Shown: in pieces, positions 1-5,929 of the stretch
Position numbering within the stretch: the first letter of the stretch is position 1
How the letters are laid out: each line of letters opens with the position of its first letter
NCBI GenBank assembly: GCA_016840945.1
Contig: JAEORJ010000167.1
Coordinates: 1 to 13,258, forward strand
Length of the DNA stretch: 13,258 nt
Reading direction: 5' to 3'
Source of the DNA: Candidatus Gerdarchaeota archaeon
GTDB taxonomy: Archaea > Asgardarchaeota > Heimdallarchaeia > JABLTI01
Position numbers and translations under genes: made by a program
Notes under the pieces: model-generated
Databases searched by the model: none
The model's input: only the letters and a program-made list of their open reading frames with translations
What the model was told of the DNA's origin: nothing

Positions 1-128
1 CACCATTAGGATAAGAAATAATCTTGAAATCATCTAGTAATAATTCAACTTTATGATCAGCATTAATGCTGATCATAAAGTTGAATTATTACTAGATGAT
101 TTCAAGATTATTTCTTATCCTAATGGTG
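1..128. repeat. Perfect 128-bp palindrome at the window edge (64-bp arms, no spacer)
   Basis: Bases 1-64 are the exact reverse complement of bases 65-128, with the axis between 64 and 65 inside the symmetric core cagcattaatgctg. I compared all 64 positions and found no mismatch. The right arm is ordinary coding sequence that runs on into the gene ending at 1666; the left arm is the same coding sequence read backwards. A spacer-free perfect fold-back exactly at the sequence end is typical of a fold-back chimera or an assembly-end artefact. A true hairpin telomere or recent inverted duplication is possible but less likely, because the symmetric sequence is coding. Confidence 0.97.
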
Positions 129-1666
129 ACCCATCCTTCGAGGAAGACTGGGGTTGGACAGGTGCAAATCCTATTGTATCGTGGGAAGGAGATTCAAGTC
201 ACTTATATACCAATCTTACAGCAGATGCACATACAGGTACCAATGCAGCTAATCTAACAGCGTACCTAGGACCAAGAACAGCAGTAGTAGGAAGGCCAAT
301 GTATTACCAAATCCCTGAGAATCTTTACACTGATTTCTGGTGGCGACTGGATGCAATGCCAACAGGTACAATTGCTTATGCTAATTATCAATTTACTTTT
401 GAAGGAGGATATAATCTCTATTATATCATTGGTTCAAATGAAAATTACAATCCATCAAATACGTCTAATGCAGCATTTTATTATGTGGATGAATATAACA
501 CTACTGGCATTTGGAATAACCTTGTAAGAAATATCTATGATGATATGAATGCTATTTTTGGACCTGGTGGTTGGGTAATGAATTATTTCCAAATGAGAGT
601 GTATGTCTCGAGTTCAGATCAAATTGCATCAGCTATTTTCGATGATTGCTATTTTGTTCTTGATACAACACCACCCGAAATACATTTTGTTTCCTTAGAA
701 AATAATCCCACATATTATGAGGATGCCCAAATAGATGTTAGCGTGTCTGATGAGTTGGGAGATATACAAGCTGTTACTGTTTATTATCGAAATGATAGTA
801 TTTGGTATTCTGTAAATTGCTTACATGTTAATGGTGATATCTATAGAGGCTTTATCCCAGCAGGTGACTTTGATACTTCCTATGATTATTTTGTTGAAGC
901 AACTGATTCTAATGGTAATAGTCAAATTGATGATAATACAGGTAGCTATTATACCTATTTAATAGGGGATGATATTGATCCAACAATTACTATTCAAGAC
1001 CCTGCAGCAGGTACCTATTTTGGTGAAATATTGATTTCAGTCGACTGTGGTGATGTTGGTAGTGGGGTAAATCGAGTAGAGTTTTATGACGGAACAACCC
1101 TATTAATAACTAAATATACTGGACCTTATTCATATAATTGGCAAACTAGAACAACAACCAATGGAACACATGAAATCATTGTAAGAGTCTACGATAATAA
1201 TGGGAATAATGCACAAGATGATGTGATAATAAATATCAATAATGATTTTGATGTACCAGAACTATCAAACTTAATGATAAGTCCTATTAAACCTGAAGTA
1301 AACAAACCTGTAAATGTTACAGTGGTAGTAAATGATTACTCGGAATTGGATTTTGTACATTTAATCTATCGTGTTAATGATGGTGCATGGGAAATAGTTG
1401 ATATGACTTCAGAAGAAGGTTATTATTTTGGTGTAATTCCTAAAACAAAAATAAATTCTATTGTGGAATATTATATTGAAGCTTCTGATACACTCGGTCA
1501 AGTTTCTACACTAGGAACAGCAATTGATCCCTTTAGCTATCAATTAACTATGACTTTCAAGCTTTTCATGATTCGGTATGGTGCAGTCATAGGTATTGGA
1601 TTAATTGGTTCTGGAGTAGGAATTTTCTTCCTTGTTCGTTTTATTAAAGGTAAAAGAGTAACCTAG
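53..1666 (+). CDS. 5'-truncated surface protein: jelly-roll-like domain, three Ig-like domains, C-terminal membrane anchor
   Basis: The ATG at 53 lies in the left arm of the edge palindrome, so the first four codons are probably artefactual. Genuine sequence begins near 65 and the real N-terminus, including any signal peptide, is missing. Residues about 10-203 are rich in aromatic residues and Asn-Xaa-Ser/Thr sequons and look like a concanavalin/jelly-roll carbohydrate-binding-type fold (inference). Three Ig-like domains follow, each opened by a D-x-P linker: DTTPPEI (about 204-305), DDIDPTI (306-396) and DFDVPEL (398-499). The middle one resembles the Big_7 type, with VEFYDG, a GPYSYNW strand and a YDNNGN turn. 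Residues 510-531 form a Gly-rich membrane helix followed by a short basic tail, KGKRVT. The protein should face outward and be anchored at its C-terminus, with a role in binding or adhesion. No catalytic motif is seen. A terminator lies directly on the stop codon. Confidence 0.85.
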   Translation: MISINADHKVELLLDDFKIISYPNGDPSFEEDWGWTGANPIVSWEGDSSHLYTNLTADAHTGTNAANLTAYLGPRTAVVGRPMYYQIPENLYTDFWWRLDAMPTGTIAYANYQFTFEGGYNLYYIIGSNENYNPSNTSNAAFYYVDEYNTTGIWNNLVRNIYDDMNAIFGPGGWVMNYFQMRVYVSSSDQIASAIFDDCYFVLDTTPPEIHFVSLENNPTYYEDAQIDVSVSDELGDIQAVTVYYRNDSIWYSVNCLHVNGDIYRGFIPAGDFDTSYDYFVEATDSNGNSQIDDNTGSYYTYLIGDDIDPTITIQDPAAGTYFGEILISVDCGDVGSGVNRVEFYDGTTLLITKYTGPYSYNWQTRTTTNGTHEIIVRVYDNNGNNAQDDVIININNDFDVPELSNLMISPIKPEVNKPVNVTVVVNDYSELDFVHLIYRVNDGAWEIVDMTSEEGYYFGVIPKTKINSIVEYYIEASDTLGQVSTLGTAIDPFSYQLTMTFKLFMIRYGAVIGIGLIGSGVGIFFLVRFIKGKRVT

Positions 1667-1688
1667 TTATCTAGGTTGCCTTTTTTTT
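1658..1688 (+). terminator. Hairpin plus oligo-T terminator of the truncated surface gene
   Basis: The arms aacctag (1660-1666) and ctaggtt (1671-1677) enclose a ttat loop. They extend by a G-U pair and a G-C pair to 1658/1679. A run of eight T follows at 1681-1688. The stop codon TAG forms part of the left arm, so the gene ends without a spacer. The long T tract alone would suit archaeal termination. Confidence 0.75.
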
Positions 1689-1751
1689 ATTTTTAACACA
1701 AAATTTCTTCTAGTAAATTAGCCTTTCTAATATATTTAAAAAAATAATTAG

Positions 1752-1759
1752 CTTTATAT
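1752..1759 (+). promoter_or_regulatory. Candidate TATA box of the 1359-residue propeller protein
   Basis: The sequence ctttatat lies about 37 bases before the ATG at 1793, which would give a short leader. A second candidate (tatatttaaa, 1731-1740) lies further up and would give a leader of about 30 bases. There is no strong Shine-Dalgarno site; only ggga at 1782-1785 precedes the start. The choice between the two boxes is uncertain. Confidence 0.35.
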
Positions 1760-1792
1760 CCCTATAGAACCCATAATATACGGGAAAAAATT

Positions 1793-4700
1793 ATGAAATG
1801 GGATTCAAAATTACTTCTAGTTTTGATTATAGTTTTACCAATGGTTATAATAAATTTACAACCAAGTGAGAGTTTGCAAGATAATGAATATGTTGGTGAC
1901 CATTCATCAATAGTACCTAACTATGATATCCCTAATAGTATTAATAGCAATTATACTGAAATTGCTCAATGGGATGATGATTTTCTCTCAGCTTACAAAG
2001 TAATGATTATTGATGAAATCGCTTTTTATACTGATATAAAACAAGGATTGATTCTACTTGATATATCAAATAAATCAGATCTTAAAGTAATTGGTAATTA
2101 TAAGAAGACGCATATCAATTGTTTTTATGTTACAGATGAGTATATCTATCTTGGAGGTGAACCTAAGTGGAATGCAGAAGGTAATGATGTTATAGGTATA
2201 GAGGTTTTAGATTATTCCGATCCAACCAATATAGTCAGAGTGGCTCAGTTCATTGATATTAGATATGTGAATGAAATTTTTGTGAAAGATCGTATTGTTT
2301 TCACCCTTGATCGAAATTTTGATGGTCTAGTAGTAGTTGACTTTAGTAATTTAGAAAAACCAACTAAGTTTTATTCATATAATGAAGGAAACAATAATTA
2401 TGATACAATGACTACTAATGGGCAATATCTTGTAATAGCTAAATTTAATTATGAGGATCCAAATGAATTTTTTCTATTTGATATAACAGACCGAACAAAT
2501 CCTCAATTTTTGAAAGAATTTACAGTTGAATATATAATAAAAGAAATTTTTATTGATGAGAATAACTATCTATATTTAATACACCGTTCAAATGATTATA
2601 AAATTTTTATTTACGATATTACTTCACCTACCCCAATTCTACTTACAACGTTTGTTGGTGATAATCCATATGAAATTTATGTAAAAGAATCTATTGCGTA
2701 TATTTGTGGTTATGACTATTTTACAATTTATGATTTGGGTAATATCACTAATCCTCATAAAATTTCGCAAATACGCGGTTATATTTTTTATCCGAAAGAA
2801 ATAACAGTGAAAAATAATTACTGCTTCATCGCTAGTGGTAATTCAGGATTGTTAATAGTTGATGTACAAAATACTAGCAGTCCCATTTTAATTAATAAAT
2901 ATGGTACAAGTGGACAAGTAAAAGATGTAGTAATTAAAAATAAGATTGCTTATCTGGCGGATTCATATGCAGGCATTAAAGTGATCAATTTTACAGATAC
3001 CTTTAATCCAGAAGTGTTATGTGAATATGATGATTTCAATAATTATGAAAAAGTAGCTATTCAAGATAATCTACTATTAGCTATTGGCTACAATGATATT
3101 TTAGTGCTATTTGATATACAAAATCCTTGTTTTATACAAAAGGTCTTTGAATGCTATTTAACTTCACTAACTGATGCAATTATTGAAAATAATCTTATTT
3201 ATGCTACTGGAGGAAATTTCATTAAAATATTTAATTGTAGCAATCCAACCAATGTTACACAAATATCTAGTTTTTATCGACCATATTTATCTAATACTGG
3301 TGTAATCAAAAAACTGGATAACTATTTGTTTATTAATGGTTATAATTCACATTTGAGTATCTTTAACGTTTCAAATCTTCTAAATATTAGTTTTGTAAGC
3401 GAACTTGAGGAAACTTGTACAGATTTTGATTTTCAAAACAATTTAATTTATGGGGTATATGATGAAAATCTCTACATTATTGATTTTAACAACATTAGTA
3501 ATCCTGTATTAGTGGATGAATATCTGAGTGTATTTGATAATGCTAATTCAATTGTTGTAAAAGATAATATCGCATACATTACTTGTTCTCCTTATGATGA
3601 TTATGGACTTCTTATATTTGATATAACGGATTCAGCTAACATTAAAACAATAGGCAACTGTTTGGAAGGTAGATATTATGATATTGAAATCGATAATGAA
3701 TTATTTTATTTAGCAAAATATGATTTAGGAGTAGCTGTTGCAGGAAAAGATACAGATAATGATTTTCTTGCAGATATTGCTGAAACTTATTTTGGAACGG
3801 ATATGAATGACAAGGATACAGATAATGATTGGATAGATGATGGGATTGAAGTAAAGGCTTATGGCACAAATCCAATACTCATTGACACAGATGGTGATCG
3901 TTATTCAGATGCAGCTGAAATTTATAAATGGAAGACTGATCCGTTAGATAAAAAAGATAAACCAAACATCTTCGAAATTCTTTATGCTTCAGGAGGTCTT
4001 GATTACAGTATTATTTTAATAATGATCCTACCATCGCTTTTGATTAGCATTCCATCATTCTTCATTAAGATTTTTAAAACTAGAAGAACAGTTGAAAAAT
4101 TAACTAAGAAAAATCTAAGAGGTGCATACTGGATCAAACTACGCACTATAATACTATGGATTGTTGTTTTGATCCAATCATTAACTCTCTTTATACCTAA
4201 AATTTATCTTAGAAATGATGATTATCTTAGAGGTAGTCTTCAAATAAATATCTGGGGTACATGGATTGAGAATTTTAGTAATAATTTAAATCAACAATAT
4301 ACTTTTTCAGGATTAAATACAGAATTGGGTAATTATTCACCAATGATACCTTATTTAATGATTGCAAGTATGGTGATTCTTTTTATTGGTAGTTTTCTCT
4401 TTATACCCCAATCTAGTCTCTTTGGCCGAATTGATAAAAAATTAGAAAATAAGGATGATCCTATCTTTATATGGCGAATTGGCAGTTTACTAATACTAAT
4501 AGCAGGTATTATTGGAATAACAGCTATGGGTCTTTTTACAGCATTTGGTAATACAATTAAAGATAGTTTGACATCACAATATGATAGCTCTTATATCTAT
4601 CATCTTAAATATAGACCTAGTTTCTTCTTTAATTTTGTAGTATTCAGCATTGGTATAATCATTGGATTATTTACTCTAATACATCCTGGAAGGAAATATT

Positions 4701-5872
4701 CAGATTATTTAGAAGGAGTAAGCGATATCGATGAATTAGTTAAAGGTTCAAGAGCATTATCTATGGTTGTAGAAAGTGATACTCAATCTTTAATTAAGAA
4801 AGAAAGATATCCAAGTTCATCTTTTGGTGAAATTCGCTTTATTAATAGAAGAAAGATCTATCCAATTTCTTCTCTTTGGAAATATGTCAGAAATAGAATG
4901 ATTATCTTCTTTGCTTCACAAGTGTTTATAGCAGTAACCTTGATGACAATTGGATTTGTTTTTATATTCAGATCAATTGGCGATATTGATAATATAATTA
5001 TTTGGGGTGTAGTAGCAATAATGGGACCAATTTTATTGCTATTTTATATGAATACTTTTACTAGACCAATGATGGGAGATCTTGGTTCAGTGCGATCAGC
5101 TCGAAATATAAAAAACGTCAATTATCTTGAATTGGTTGCAAAGGAATTGACGGTAGGGAGAATATTCATATCCAGACCATTTTTCACCTATGGATTTTGG
5201 CGTAGAAGATTAGCTATAGGTGCTCTATGTGATATCGGGACAAAAGAAGCTATTAGTATTTTGTTGGAGATTGAAAAAGAAAAACCAAATAAAGGAATTA
5301 ACAAGCTACTTGAGAAAGCTATCGGAAGTATTTATTACAAAAATAACCTTCCAGTGGGCATCGATTTGTTACAAGCATATGATAAAGAACTTATCCTCTC
5401 AGTAGAGGAAACTAAACCAGAAAAAATGATTGATACAAGTATTTCTTATTGGGAAAAACAATTCAAAAGAGGACGAATACGATTTGCTCTTATTTTATGT
5501 ATTGTTTATATTATTGTAGGATTAATTCTAATAATTGTTGATGCTATAGTTAGGTATTTTTATTTTGGTTTTGGTTTGGGTGGATTAATGTTCATCCTTG
5601 GATCAATAGTACTGATAGTCTTTACTATTTCATATACAAAAGTCAAAAATTTGAAAGATAGCTTTAAAGAAAATGAATTATTAAAATTATTAGAGAGTAA
5701 AAACAGTATGATGAAGAGTTTTGCAATAATAGCACTTGTTGATTTGAAATCAGAAAAAGCTTTACCTCTCATTAAAAAAATGACAGAAGAACATCTTGAT
5801 GTACCTATGTATCAGAATAATATTAGAAATGCTTATAACGAATTATTAGTCAGATTAAACAGAAAACAATAA
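1793..5872 (+). CDS. Large membrane protein: double LVIVD beta-propeller, calcium-type repeats, nine membrane helices, cytosolic HEAT-like segments
   Basis: Residues 1-27 form a signal peptide with a hydrophobic core LLLVLIIVLPMVII. Residues about 60-652 hold 14 LVIVD-type repeats of the form V-x-x-I-A-Y-(x)n-G-L-x-I-x-D-I-x-[DN]-P; 14 fits two seven-bladed propellers, split near residue 370. Residues 653-726 carry three thrombospondin type-3-like Asp-rich repeats (DTDNDFLADIAE, DTDNDWIDDGIE, DTDGDRYSDAAE), expected to bind calcium. Nine predicted membrane helices follow, near 739-759, 784-803, 852-872, 896-917, 945-965, 1036-1059, 1068-1088, 1231-1253 and 1260-1281. Basic loops fall on the inside throughout, with the propellers outside. 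Cytosolic parts are about 966-1035, a 140-residue loop (1090-1228) and the tail (1283-1359); the latter two contain HEAT-like amphipathic helix pairs. This is the shape of a surface receptor or adhesin that signals inward, but no enzyme motif supports a named function. The membrane domain was not assigned to a family. Confidence 0.93.
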   Translation: MKWDSKLLLVLIIVLPMVIINLQPSESLQDNEYVGDHSSIVPNYDIPNSINSNYTEIAQWDDDFLSAYKVMIIDEIAFYTDIKQGLILLDISNKSDLKVIGNYKKTHINCFYVTDEYIYLGGEPKWNAEGNDVIGIEVLDYSDPTNIVRVAQFIDIRYVNEIFVKDRIVFTLDRNFDGLVVVDFSNLEKPTKFYSYNEGNNNYDTMTTNGQYLVIAKFNYEDPNEFFLFDITDRTNPQFLKEFTVEYIIKEIFIDENNYLYLIHRSNDYKIFIYDITSPTPILLTTFVGDNPYEIYVKESIAYICGYDYFTIYDLGNITNPHKISQIRGYIFYPKEITVKNNYCFIASGNSGLLIVDVQNTSSPILINKYGTSGQVKDVVIKNKIAYLADSYAGIKVINFTDTFNPEVLCEYDDFNNYEKVAIQDNLLLAIGYNDILVLFDIQNPCFIQKVFECYLTSLTDAIIENNLIYATGGNFIKIFNCSNPTNVTQISSFYRPYLSNTGVIKKLDNYLFINGYNSHLSIFNVSNLLNISFVSELEETCTDFDFQNNLIYGVYDENLYIIDFNNISNPVLVDEYLSVFDNANSIVVKDNIAYITCSPYDDYGLLIFDITDSANIKTIGNCLEGRYYDIEIDNELFYLAKYDLGVAVAGKDTDNDFLADIAETYFGTDMNDKDTDNDWIDDGIEVKAYGTNPILIDTDGDRYSDAAEIYKWKTDPLDKKDKPNIFEILYASGGLDYSIILIMILPSLLISIPSFFIKIFKTRRTVEKLTKKNLRGAYWIKLRTIILWIVVLIQSLTLFIPKIYLRNDDYLRGSLQINIWGTWIENFSNNLNQQYTFSGLNTELGNYSPMIPYLMIASMVILFIGSFLFIPQSSLFGRIDKKLENKDDPIFIWRIGSLLILIAGIIGITAMGLFTAFGNTIKDSLTSQYDSSYIYHLKYRPSFFFNFVVFSIGIIIGLFTLIHPGRKYSDYLEGVSDIDELVKGSRALSMVVESDTQSLIKKERYPSSSFGEIRFINRRKIYPISSLWKYVRNRMIIFFASQVFIAVTLMTIGFVFIFRSIGDIDNIIIWGVVAIMGPILLLFYMNTFTRPMMGDLGSVRSARNIKNVNYLELVAKELTVGRIFISRPFFTYGFWRRRLAIGALCDIGTKEAISILLEIEKEKPNKGINKLLEKAIGSIYYKNNLPVGIDLLQAYDKELILSVEETKPEKMIDTSISYWEKQFKRGRIRFALILCIVYIIVGLILIIVDAIVRYFYFGFGLGGLMFILGSIVLIVFTISYTKVKNLKDSFKENELLKLLESKNSMMKSFAIIALVDLKSEKALPLIKKMTEEHLDVPMYQNNIRNAYNELLVRLNRKQ

Positions 5873-5929
5873 TTAATTTCCTAAAAAAAATAAGTGAAAT
5901 TAAAAAAAAGAAGAAATCATTTCTTCTTT
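5873..5929. terminator. Two-way terminator between convergent genes
   Basis: The genes ending at 5872 (+) and 5917 (-) are 44 bases apart. One inverted repeat, ttaatttc (5873-5880) with gaaattaa (5896-5903), spans a 15-base A-rich loop. A second, stronger one pairs 5907-5917 with 5919-5929 (aaagaagaaat with atttcttcttt) and contains the TGA and last codons of the minus-strand gene. Read on the minus strand, this hairpin runs straight into T8 (complement of 5902-5909) and then a second T8 (complement of 5883-5890), a good terminator for that gene. The plus-strand reading has only short T runs after it. Confidence 0.65.

Noticed and set aside
3642..3875. Minus-strand open frame inside the 1359-residue gene
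   Set aside because: It lies entirely within a well-supported repeat-containing gene, has no domain pattern, and consists of low-complexity Leu/His/Gln/Tyr sequence typical of a shadow frame.
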